From Selaginella tamariscina (lineage: Eukaryota > Streptophyta > Lycopodiopsida > Selaginellales > Selaginellaceae), in assembly GCA_003024785.1 (NCBI GenBank), contig PUQB01000020.1, positions 124,001 to 188,000 of the forward strand: a stretch of 64,000 bases of DNA. Reading direction: 5' to 3'. This document shows positions 12,399 through 22,357 of this stretch, piece after piece; position 1 is the first letter of the stretch, and each line of letters starts with the position of its first letter. The notes under the pieces are model-generated. The model did not search any database. It saw nothing but the letters and a program-made list of their open reading frames with translations, and was not told the origin of the DNA. The position numbers and the translations under genes are program-made.

Positions 12399-13664
12399 TT
12401 TTAGAATATTCAATAGCATATTCAAAAGAATATACTACTATATATAAAAAGTTATTTCCTAAAAAGTTTAAATTAAACCTTCAAACTTTCCTTTTATATT
12501 AATTTAAGAAGGCAGTTTTCCTATATTTAAAAAATGTAAAAGGAACCACTTCCTATAATTATTTTTGGAACCTGAGAATTTTAAAAATAAAATGGTAGCA
12601 TGTCATAGTTCCCCGGAATTTGGCGAACACTGTCAGTAACACTGGATCATGACAATATAAAAACTTATATTGTGAAACACTAATAAAATTCTATACTCTA
12701 GTGACATAAGCATACCAAAGATAACAAATAATTATCTCAATTTAAATGTTGAAAGTTCACATATTTTGCAATTATCCATTTGAAAATCTTAATGACCTGT
12801 TTACCAAATCATCCATTGTCTGAAAATGATCAATACTCATGAAAGTGTGGCCTATCCTTAGTTAAGACGTTAAGATGTGAAATGCCTTGGCCATAAACAC
12901 AAGATCATTATTTAAGAGAATCTGCTTTAAACAAGAATGTTAAAACACTATCCAATTAAGGAAAAAATGACCAATAACAATAGAAATCACACTAACAAGA
13001 GCACCAACTTCTACCCAATGACTTAAGTAGTCAGAAGCAACAAGAACAACCAATCATATTAAATTAAATGTCACAACTCAAATGGACAAGAAATTACAAT
13101 TAACTTTAATTGTCCTTCCATAGTACAAAAGGAGTATTATGAACTTGGCATCACATGTAACTACACACACATTGGATCACATCTCCTCACAACTTCAATC
13201 AATATAGAGATTTGCACAACTTCTCAATCACATGATAATGTCCAAGTGCTCGCCTAAAACAAAAGAGTCATGATAAGCATGGAAGAAGCATGGAATGAAC
13301 ATTGAAGGTACCATTAACCGTAAGTAATCTTTTAGATTGGTTGTGAAGGCAAATAAAGAAGGTTGTACTAAAAGACAATATTGAAAATGTAATTGCTTGA
13401 ATGGCAAGTCATAAATAAGTGATGTTGGATTTTCAAATCCATCATAAAGCCTTTGGATCTATAGCTTAACCTTTTAAACTTCACGAACTTCGTCCAAAGA
13501 AGACAAATTTTAACTCTACATCTTGCAAATATTGAACATCAAACATAACAACTGCCAACAAGACCAATTCTTATTTAGAAAATCCATTAATACTGAAACA
13601 ACTAGCTCCTAAGAAACATGAGAAGAGAGAGAATATGAAAGAGGAACTCAAAAAAGCATCAACA
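12399..13664. other. AT-rich spacer, no gene seen
   Basis: No open frame with coding character, and no similarity to other parts of the window. Part of it may be the 3' UTR of the minus-strand gene that ends at 13665. Confidence 0.5.
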
Positions 13665-16035
13665 TCAATTCGGTAACCACTCCTGCTCTGATGGCCGTGC
13701 ATAATAGGTACCATCTCGTATGGAGAAAAAGAATTGTAGCGGCACAAGGTGACCAACTAAAGAATCACTCCCTTCTTTTATATACTCCTTGAGAAATTTT
13801 TTGAAGTCTGGCACCTCAGTCACAAGCAAAGCACAACTTTTTTTGGAGATGCAATTTTCAAAAAGATTCATCATATGCGGTAAGGTAAGTGCACTTGTCC
13901 TTTTTGTAGAGTTGGAGACCTTGCTGAAGAACGCATCAATATCTTCATGAGTGTGACCAACCATAAGGAAACTGAGCGTGATTGTTTCAAACACACCTTT
14001 GGCAACAAGCATTGACAAGTATGCTAGCACATATCTAGAAAATAAAAAAGTATGAGCTTGAGAAACCCTTAAGTAAAATGATTTACCTATTTTTGTTCTC
14101 GCCTGCACAATTATCCATCTGTAAAAGCAAATGACGAGGAAGCTTATTTGATGTTGAGGACACATGTACACTATTTGAGCTAGATCCCTCCACTGAACCT
14201 GAACTCTCAACAGGGCCATCTGTTTTTTGTGCAGGCTGCTGACAATGCCTCTCATATTCCCAAGTAGCCTCAAGTGCAGACGTGTTCATGAGAGCATTAT
14301 GTAAAGGTTGAAGGTGTTGTTTCTTCACTTTGAGATCACTGATAGGACTTGTCTGTGAGTGGGCTTCAAGGTTTCTGAAACACATGGCTAACGACCCAAT
14401 AGTGAAATTGGAGTCGCTAGACCAATGTGGAAGTGAAAAGTGTCCATATGACTCACAACCGTGTCCATGTGTTAGCACACCTGTCAATGAAATCGGAAGT
14501 TTCATGACATTTCCAAGGCACTTTGGTGTTGCAAAGAGCTTTGGAATGCTGGTCTTTGAATGATCCATCTTGTCATGGATCAAGCACAGGTACTCTGATG
14601 GGCGTGACACAGAAAGCATGCGGTGTGCATAGTACTGAGACCGGCAAGTTTGTTGTGCAATCATGTGGGCCTCCATCTTCCTTTGAATGGTAGTGATCTC
14701 CACCAAGGTTTTTGCACAAGCCTCTGCAGCCTTCAATGATGTACAAGTGTCACACTTGGAAAAGCTAGAGTGTTTTGCAATCTCCACATCCTTAAAATGA
14801 GTATTCCATATGTTGTTGAAGGTACCAGTGCAGATTGCTTGGAGCCCCATCAAACTGAGGCACTTGTTCACATGTTCACACAGCTTCAATTGAGTGTAGA
14901 TTGAAGGCAAAACCTTGAGATTTTCCCTGACCCCTGCATTTGTGGTTCGGCATTTGTGAGGCATCCTGTCTGCATTTGCTTCCACAAAAGCCTTGAGTAT
15001 CTCTATGGCTGCCATGATGTGAGAGCGGGTTTTGACCAAGCGAGTGTTCCCATGAACTGAGGTTCGCGCTCCATCTAGCCACTCATCCCTCCGACGGTAG
15101 AACGTGGTCTTTGGGATCCCGTATATACTGTACCAAGCTTTGAAGCAGATGGCCACCTTATTAAATACCATGGATGTACTCTGATAACCTGTGTCCGAGG
15201 CCATTCCATCAATACACCCAGTTAGTGCAGCATATACAAACTCATGCCTTTGCTTTTGGGTGAGCATACGAAAGACATGTCTACATTGGGTAATTTCATT
15301 CCGGTCTGCCATCTGACAACACTTCTTCTTGCAACAGTCAATCGTGGAAATGCTCGTAACACTTTCGGAAGATGTAGGATCCATCTTTACCCTCTTGCTG
15401 AAACTTGCAGGGGAAGATCTACAACCCATGAATCGCCTTTTTCTTACAATAGGACCAATGCAAGGAACCTCTTCAAATATGAGTTGTTCTTCCGGGTTGT
15501 TATTATTGAAATCCAACCCAGAATATGTTGAACCATCTTGCCGTCTTAATTCAGATGTTCGCCACCTCACGAGGGATCCAGGATACAATGTGCCATTAGG
15601 TGAAACCTCTGTCACAACTACACCCACGAAGTCGGACCCTAGTTTCTCTTCTGACACTGCTTCCATTGGATTTATAGCTGTGATGATGCCTCTTCCGACT
15701 TCAATCTCACGAAGAAAGAGAATCACCTCATCCATCACAGCAGGCAAGCCATCATCTGGTAAACTCGTGCTACTATTTGTTTGTGACTCTGCATATTCTG
15801 TGTCAGCCTTGACTTCATCCAAATTCCACAATACAGGAGAACCCTCCTCAAATTCCATTCCCAGAACCTCAACATGCTTGTAAATGGTGTTCACCCATAC
15901 GTACACACAAGATCCTTGGGCAATATTGTGACATGATGCATTATTATCTCGAACTTCCACAGTTCCAGTGCCAACTATCTCGTTGTTCCAAAGAAGACAT
16001 ACTTTATCTCCAGTATTAAACATATTGTCCTGCAC
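13665..16035 (-). CDS. DUF7869 transposase-like protein (RNase H-fold), apparently intact
   Basis: Two exons, 14087-16035 and 13665-14034, with a GT-AG intron of 52 bases. They join in frame to 772 residues. The N-terminus starts MFNTGDKVCLLWNNEIVGTG, followed by a second similar module (VILFLREIEVGRGIITAIN, then PGSLVRWRTSEL). The middle has a Cys/His-rich stretch, PKTTFYRRRDEW and SKCDTCTSLKAAE. The C-terminal core has LIHDKMDHSKTS, LLLQMDNCAGENKNRYVLAY and FLMVGHTHEDIDAFFSKVS. These three acidic motifs are spaced like an RNase H/DDE-type core and are the hallmark of the DUF7869 family. DUF7869 proteins are common, often multicopy, and look transposon-derived; their biochemistry is not established. 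The ATG at 16035 overlaps a good acceptor (TGTGCAG), so translation may start at the internal Met at about 16022. It is one of the few long genes here with no frame break. Confidence 0.85.
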
Positions 16036-16177
16036 ATAAATAATTGTATTATTTATGATATCTGTTTATGCAATATTTCTAAGAAATCTGAATTACGGTT
16101 ACTTAATAATATGCATATGCAATAATACATAATTATGTTTAGAGATAATATCTCATGTTTGATTAATACAACTGATG

Positions 16178-16825
16178 GGCGGGATTAATCCCGCCCACGA
16201 ATCCCTCCGACGAGGAACGGTCGGCGGGATTAATCCCGCCGCCGACTCCCTTCGGAGAGAGTCGGCGGGATTAATCCCGCCGACTCTCTCCTCGTCGGAG
16301 AGAGTCGCGGGATTAATCCCGCCGGACTCCCCCGAGGAGGAAGAGGCGGCGGGATTAATCCCGCGGCTCTTCCTTGTCGGAGGGAGTCCAAGGCGGGATT
16401 AATCCCGCCCACAATTCTTACGACGGGGAATGGGTGGTGGGATTAAACCCGCACATAACTCTCTCCAAAACTATGATTTCAAAGAGATCTCGGGATAAAT
16501 CCTGTCCCCAAATCCTTAAAACAGGAGTGGTGGCGAGATTAATCCCGCCACCCCTTCCCTGCCTCCTAAAATGGTTGGCGGGATTAATCCGCCGACAACT
16601 CTTTCTAATAAATTCTGGTAACTCTTCATCAGTTGAGAAGTTATCGGCGGGATTAATCCCGCCACTCTTTTTCAGTGGCGGAGAAGCATTGCCCGAGAGA
16701 TGGTGGCGGGATTAATCCCGCCACCTCTTTCGAAGAGGCGAAAAAGAAATGGCCGGATTAATCCCGCCGCCCCGGTTAACCTAGAATATTAAGTTAAAAG
16801 GATATTTAAACGGGATAAATCCCTA
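16178..16825. repeat. Palindrome array 1: GGCGGGATTAATCCCGCC, about 13 copies
   Basis: Copies of the perfect 18-bp palindrome, or close variants, are centred near 16187, 16232, 16273, 16315, 16357, 16401 and 16444 (spacing 41-45 bp). They continue less regularly near 16497, 16541, 16585, 16655, 16714 and 16760. Some spacers are themselves inverted repeats (GACTCTCTCC ... GGAGAGAGTC at 16282-16305). Copies at the right edge are degenerate (GGCGAGATTAATCCCGCC, CGGGATAAATCC). It is a GC-rich island in AT-rich DNA and begins about 140 bp upstream of the DUF7869 start. All frames read through the palindrome as AGLIPP or GGINPA, which is a by-product of the repeat. Confidence 0.95.
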
Positions 16826-16931
16826 ACGGAATATATTATAATCCTAATGCATTCCTAAACCCCTAAATGTAATTTTAAGAGAGAATGTAAGAGAGTGAAT
16901 CTTTATAAGTATTTTAAATTTGTTTATAATA

Positions 16932-17060
16932 CTTACTTGTAAACAGCACTGAAGGCGCCGTGCTTTCCTATAAAGAATAGCACCCAATTTAATCTCGCTC
17001 CTGAGATGATCACTATGAAGAAAAAAGAAGATCTAAAGAGTGAAAAATACAGAAATGAAG
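16932..17060 (-). promoter_or_regulatory. Possible 5' untranslated exon of the DUF7869 gene
   Basis: On the minus strand a leader-like, pyrimidine-rich stretch (TTTCTTCATTTCTG) ends in a strong donor, ACAA|GTAAGTATT, near 16937. An acceptor, TATGTGCAG, sits at the DUF7869 start. If these are spliced together, the intron would contain the whole first palindrome array. Inference from splice signals only. Confidence 0.3.
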
Positions 17061-18330
17061 AAACCCTTGCCGAGAAAGAACCAGATCTGAATTTGAGTGG
17101 GAAATTAAATGCATTTTCAAATTTACATGTCAGACCGACAATACATATGTCAGAAATTCAAATTTTTTAAAAAGAACAGAAAATAAAGATGAGTTGACAC
17201 AAATATCCGACACTCTGACATATATACTCTCCAGTTCCAATGAGTATTTTAAAATTGCATTTAATGTTATTCAAGTGATTCAAGCTGTTTAATATTACGA
17301 AATTTTAGACTATATTCTACATTCTTAGTATTCAAGTATATTTATATATATATATATATATATAAATATATACTTATACAATAAATAAATTGATATATTA
17401 TTATGTATCATTTAAAATATATTCATAGTCTGTTTATTATTATTATTTTCTTAATTACTCGAGTATTTAGTTTTCATTTCCTAGTATCAATGGGATATTC
17501 TTTATTATTTTATTAATATTTGAAGAATATTCTAATATTAAACCTGATTATCATAATTAAATTAGTCTTGTTCTTAATTATTGCAGTAATTATTCTACAT
17601 TTGTATATATTAATGGGATTTTCTCAATTAATTTGTTATTATTTCAAGAATATTCCTGTGTTAAACCTTATTATCAATATTAAATTAATATATATTATTA
17701 AAACTATATATGATATATATAATAAATGATGTATTTATGTATAATTTAAAATATGTTCATAGTGTGTATATTAATATCATTTCCTTAATTACTTGAGTAA
17801 TTAATCTTCTTTATATTAATGGATATTCTTTATTATTTTCTTATTATTCCAAGAATATTCCAATATTAAACATGATTATGATAATTAATTTAGTTAATTA
17901 TTTGAGTACTTAATTTACATTTGTATATATTAATGGGATTTTCTCAATTAATTTCTTATTATTTCAATGTTAAACCTTTTATCAATATTAAATTAATTAT
18001 ATTATTAAAACTATATATGGCTATATATTAGATAAAATCATATATTATTATGTATAATTTAAAATATGTTCATAGTGTGTTTATTAATATTATTTTCTTA
18101 ATTATTCGATGTTTGTTTTGCACACATATATAAACACAATCATAAATTTACACACGCATTACAAAACTTACAAAAACACATATGCACACACATGCACAAC
18201 CCTAAACCAAACTGAAGAAATATGTTGCTTCTTTATTGAAAACATCATGTTCAACGCATGTATGATATATGTACTCAATCTGTGTGTATGTAACACATTG
18301 AATTTACATGTGTAATATTTATATTAAGCT
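17061..18330. other. AT-rich low-complexity spacer between the palindrome arrays
   Basis: Very AT-rich, with related segments repeated (for example TTAATGGGATTTTCTCAATTAA near 17610 and 17930, and AATTTAAAATATGTTCATAGTG near 17746 and 18056). This suggests old, diverged tandem duplication of about 310 bp. No gene is supported. Confidence 0.6.
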
Positions 18331-18340
18331 TGTTGGGAGC

Positions 18341-18893
18341 AAACCCTAAACCCTAAACCCTAAACCCTGTGTACATGTGTTACAAAAATAATTTTTCAAC
18401 ACTCTCTCTTCACACATGCATGATCCATCCTAAACCCTAAACCCTAATATGTAACACAATGAATTTACTCATGTAATATGTATGTATGTCTGTGTGTATA
18501 CACGTGTGTATGTATATATGTGTACTCGTGTACTTCTCTCTTCTCTCATACATACACACCATGCATGATCCATGTTAATATGTACTGTCTCTCTTCTCTC
18601 AAACATACACACCATGCATGATCTATAATATGTACTCGGTCTCTCTAATATTATGTACTAATATGTATGTATGTCTGTGTGTATAATACACACCATGCAT
18701 GATCCATAATATGTATCTCTCTTCTTTCATATACTATGTATGTATATCTGTGTATAATATGTGTAAGTATATATGTGTACTAATATATGCAATGTGTACA
18801 AAAATAATTTTTCAACACTCTCTTCTCTCATACATACACACCATGCATGATCCATCCTAAATCCAAAACCCTAAACCCTAAACCCTAAACCCA
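18341..18893. repeat. Interstitial telomere-type repeats (CCCTAAA)n
   Basis: Short runs of the plant telomere unit occur at 18341-18368 (about 4 units), 18428-18446 (2-3 units) and 18857-18892 (about 4-5 units). They are all in the same orientation and embedded in CATGCATGATCCAT and TGTATGTATGTCTGTGTGTA repeats. These are interstitial, not a chromosome end, because genes and transposons lie on both sides. Confidence 0.9.
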
Positions 18894-19244
18894 TGTAATA
18901 TGTATGTATGTCTGTGTGTATACACGTGTGTATGTATATATTATGTGTATTAATATATGCAATGTGTATGTATGTATTGATACACATGAAACTTTAACAC
19001 TCTCATGGACACACACATGTTAAATCCCTGCATGATTTATATTTTGGGGTGTATGTGATACACCCACGCACACGCACGCGCTAATAATATAATGAAAGAA
19101 TATTCGTTTAGGGCGAATCTATATTTTATTCTTTTTAGGGTTTAAGTATATTCTCAGAAGGAATATTCTATTAGGGTTAATATATATATTTAATTCCTTT
19201 AGGGTTTAGGTATATTCTTAGGGTTTCAAGAGGCGGCGGCGGCT

Positions 19245-20445
19245 GTGCACACAGGTGAGATGTGTGTGTGTGTGTGTGTGTGTTGTATGTATGTATATAT
19301 GTATAGGAGTGTGCGTATAATTTTATTTATTGATCTATCTCTCGCACACACACGCACACTCCTGTGTATATATATGTGTGTGTGGGTGTGTGTTGTTTAT
19401 CTGTATGATTTTATTTGTTTCGCTCACACACGCATACACACGATATACATATACACATATATATATATACTATATACATAATACATACATATATTATGTG
19501 TACCAGTATCTATAATTTTTTTTTTATTGATCTATCTCTCCCACACACACGCACACTGCTTACATATATATATATTATATAATCAATGCATATTAACAAA
19601 TAGTATACAACACTAGTTTATATATATGCTTATATATTCATATGGGTTATATATCTATATACACACATATATATATGTGTGTGTTTATCTGTATATTTAT
19701 TTATTTATTAGTTTTATCTCTCGCACACACACGCACACTCCTGGTATATATATGTGTGTGTGTGTGTTTGTTTATCTGTATGATTTTATTTGTTTCGCTC
19801 ACACACGCATACACACAATATACATATACACATATATATACCTATATACATATATACATACATATATTATGTGTACCAGTATCTATATAATTTTTTTATT
19901 GATCTATCTCTCCCACACACACGCACACTGCTTTACATATATATATAATATATATAATCAATGCATATTAACAAATAGTATACAACACTAGTTTATATAT
20001 ATGCTTATATATTCACAGACTCTCTCTCTTTCTCTATGGGTTATATATCTATATACACACATATATATGTGTGTGTTTATCTGTATAATTTTATTTATTT
20101 ATTAGTTTTATCTTTCGCACACACACGCACTCATGTGTATATATATGTGTGTGTGTGTTTGTTTATATGTATGATTTTATTTGTTTCGCTCACACGCATA
20201 CACACGATATACATACACACACATATATATACCTATGTACACACATATATTATGTGTACCAGTATTGTATAATTTTATTTATTTATCTATCTCTTGCACA
20301 CACAGGTACACTCCTATACATACATACATACATATATATATATATATTATATATATATATATATATACACACACATATATATATGTGTGTGTTTTATCTG
20401 TATAATTTTTTATTTATTAATTTTATCTCTCGCACACACGCTAAG
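19245..20445. repeat. Tandem repeat, unit about 375-395 bp, about three copies
   Basis: Landmark words recur at regular steps: GTACCAGTAT near 19500, 19874 and 20258, and TCTCGCACACACACGCACAC-type sequence near 19339, 19720 and 20115, with a partial copy near 20428. Each unit is a mixture of (CA)n, (TA)n and (TG)n. The last partial unit runs directly into the second palindrome array at about 20455. Confidence 0.85.
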
Positions 20446-20454
20446 CCCCTCGAG

Positions 20455-22019
20455 CGCGGGATTAATCCGCCGCTATAGGTTTATGGCCTCTCGGCGGGAT
20501 TAATCCCGCGATAGGTTTATGGCCTCGGCGGCGGGATTAATCCCGCCGCTATATGGTTGGGGCCATGGCGGCGGGATTAATCCCGCCGCCCACCCATGCC
20601 CTGCGCGGAATGCAGCGGGATTTATCTCGCCGGCAATGGCCTGTGTGAAGGCCCTAATGGGCGGGATTAATCCCCTGTGTGAAGGCCCTAATGGGCCCTA
20701 ATCGAAGAGCCTGCATGAAAAGATCCTGCATGGAAGGCTAACCGAAGAGCCTGCATGACATGTCCTGCGTGTAAGGCGGTGGGATTAATCCCGCTGCCCA
20801 GGGAATTCACGCAGGACATGAACGGCGGGATTAATCCCGCCCCACGCTCATGCCCTTCGCAGAGGCGGCGGGATTAATCCCGCCGCTTAGGCACTTCCGC
20901 AAGATATAAGCGGCGGGATTAATCCCGCCCCACCCATCCCTGTTCAAAATGCCGCAGCCAATATATATGTGTGAGCGCATGATTTACGAGAGGGCGGCGG
21001 GATTAATCTCTCCGAACCTTCATTGCCCGGTGGCGGGATTAATCCCGCCACCCTTCTTTTTTTCCTCCATTGGTATGTTGAATCAATCCCGACTAACTCT
21101 ATTTGAGACGGAGAAGGTTTACAAAATACCAATGGAGGGAACTGAGAAGGGTGGCGGGATTAATTTCACCATCCCTTACATGGTGGGCGGGATTAATCCC
21201 GCCGCCTTTTCGGAGCCCCTGAAGGGGTGTGAGAAATAAATCTTGCCCAATTCTCTCTGAGAACGAGAAAGGTGGCGTCCAGCGGGATTAATCCCGCCGC
21301 TACGAATGCCCTGAAGGGCCTGGGCGGGATTTATCCCGCCGCCATTGGCCTGCCTGAAGGGCCTAGGCGGCGGGATTAATCCCGCAAGATTTCGCACAGG
21401 GCATTGGCGTTCGGCGGGATTAATCCCGCCGACTAAGGCCCGAGTGAAGGGCCTGGGAGGCGGGATTAATCCCGCCGCGACGCATGCCCTGCCGGAATCG
21501 GGCGGGATTTATCCCGCCGCCATTGGCCTGCCTGAAGTGCCTAGGCGGCGGGATTAATCCCGCCCGATTCCGCGCAGGGAATTGGCGTCCGGCGGGATTA
21601 ATCCCGCCGCATAGGGACCGAGTGAAGGCCCTGGGCGGCGGGATTAATCCCGCCGAGTCTTCAATGCCTGTTGGAGGAATGAATCCCGCCACCCTTCCTT
21701 TTTTCTCCATTGGTGAGTCGGACCAATCCCAAACGTTTCTGTCTGAGACGTAGAAGGTTTACAACATACCAATGGAGAGAATGGGAAGGGTGGGGAAATT
21801 CATTTAACCATCCTTACATGGTGGGCGAGATTAATCCCGCCTCCTTTCTGGAGTCACTGAAGGGGTGTGAGAAATAAATCCTGCCCAGTTCTCTCTGAGA
21901 CCGAGAAGGGTGGCAAGATTAATTCCGCACTCCCGTTCAAGGCCTCCAGAAAGGTGGCGAGATTAATCCCGCCCACTCTTTCAGGAGGCATTGAAGGGGT
22001 GGCGAGATTAATCCCGCCG
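20455..22019. repeat. Palindrome array 2: GGCGGGATTAATCCCGCC, about 28 copies
   Basis: Between 21281 and 21654 nine copies are centred at 21289.5, 21331.5, 21377.5, 21421.5, 21467.5, 21509.5, 21555.5, 21599.5 and 21645.5, with steps of 42, 46, 44, 46, 42, 46, 44 and 46 bp. Four copies form a higher-order unit of exactly 178 bp (21331.5 to 21509.5 and so on), and the spacers are also shared between the two units. Variants include TTTATC for TTAATC and, toward the right end, GGCGAGATTAATCCCGCC. A second motif pair bracketed by CCATTGGT and ACCAATGG occurs at about 21069-21146 and 21703-21775. Confidence 0.95.
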
Positions 22020-22132
22020 CACCTTCCATGTGAATATATATGTGTATTAGTATATATAAGTTGCATATCTCATTTTATTTACTTTTATCATCTTATCATA
22101 ATATTTCGAGTAAAAGCTAGGAATCTATGTAA

Positions 22133-22218
22133 AACTGTCCAGAGCTCACATTTGTGGTGGTTCTAAAACGAAATGTTATCTTTCTTTTGCACTACACAAA
22201 TGTGAGCTTCGGACAGTT
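22133..22218. repeat. Short stem-loop, miRNA-precursor-like
   Basis: The left arm AACTGTCCAGAGCTCACATT (from 22133, then TGTG) and the right arm CACAAATGTGAGCTTCGGAC (ending in AGTT at about 22218) pair over about 24 bp with one 2-base mismatch, around a loop of about 37 bases. It lies between array 2 and the ParB-type gene. It could be a microRNA-like hairpin, a small MITE or a regulatory dyad; the sequence alone does not decide. Confidence 0.6.
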
Positions 22219-22357
22219 AATTACGTCTACTTCTCTCTGTGTATTATTTTTGTATATTCGGGTTTATACAAGTGTGTGTTTTTTATATGATTTGTATTCA
22301 TAGTGTATTATTTTGCAGAAGGACGATTTGATCAAACAAGGAGATCGAGTCATTAGT

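Noticed and set aside
17520-18315. Hydrophobic Ile/Leu-rich short frames resembling membrane peptides
   Set aside because: Expected from AT-rich low-complexity DNA; no supporting context.
18341-18893. Chromosome end
   Set aside because: The telomere-type runs are short and flanked on both sides by genes and transposons, so they are interstitial.
19245-20503. Open frames of Tyr/Ile/His-Thr repeats
   Set aside because: Products of the 385-bp microsatellite-type tandem repeat; no coding signal and no family similarity.
16175-21753. Open frames through the palindrome arrays encoding repeated AGLIPP / GGINPA peptides
   Set aside because: The same peptides appear in several frames on both strands because the DNA repeat is palindromic. 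Copies are separated by indels and there is no consistent start or splice pattern.
16178-22019. CRISPR-like array (palindromic repeats with spacers)
   Set aside because: The genome is a plant nucleus, the spacers are related to each other and of varying length, and there are no cas genes. The repeats are full dyads mutated along the array.
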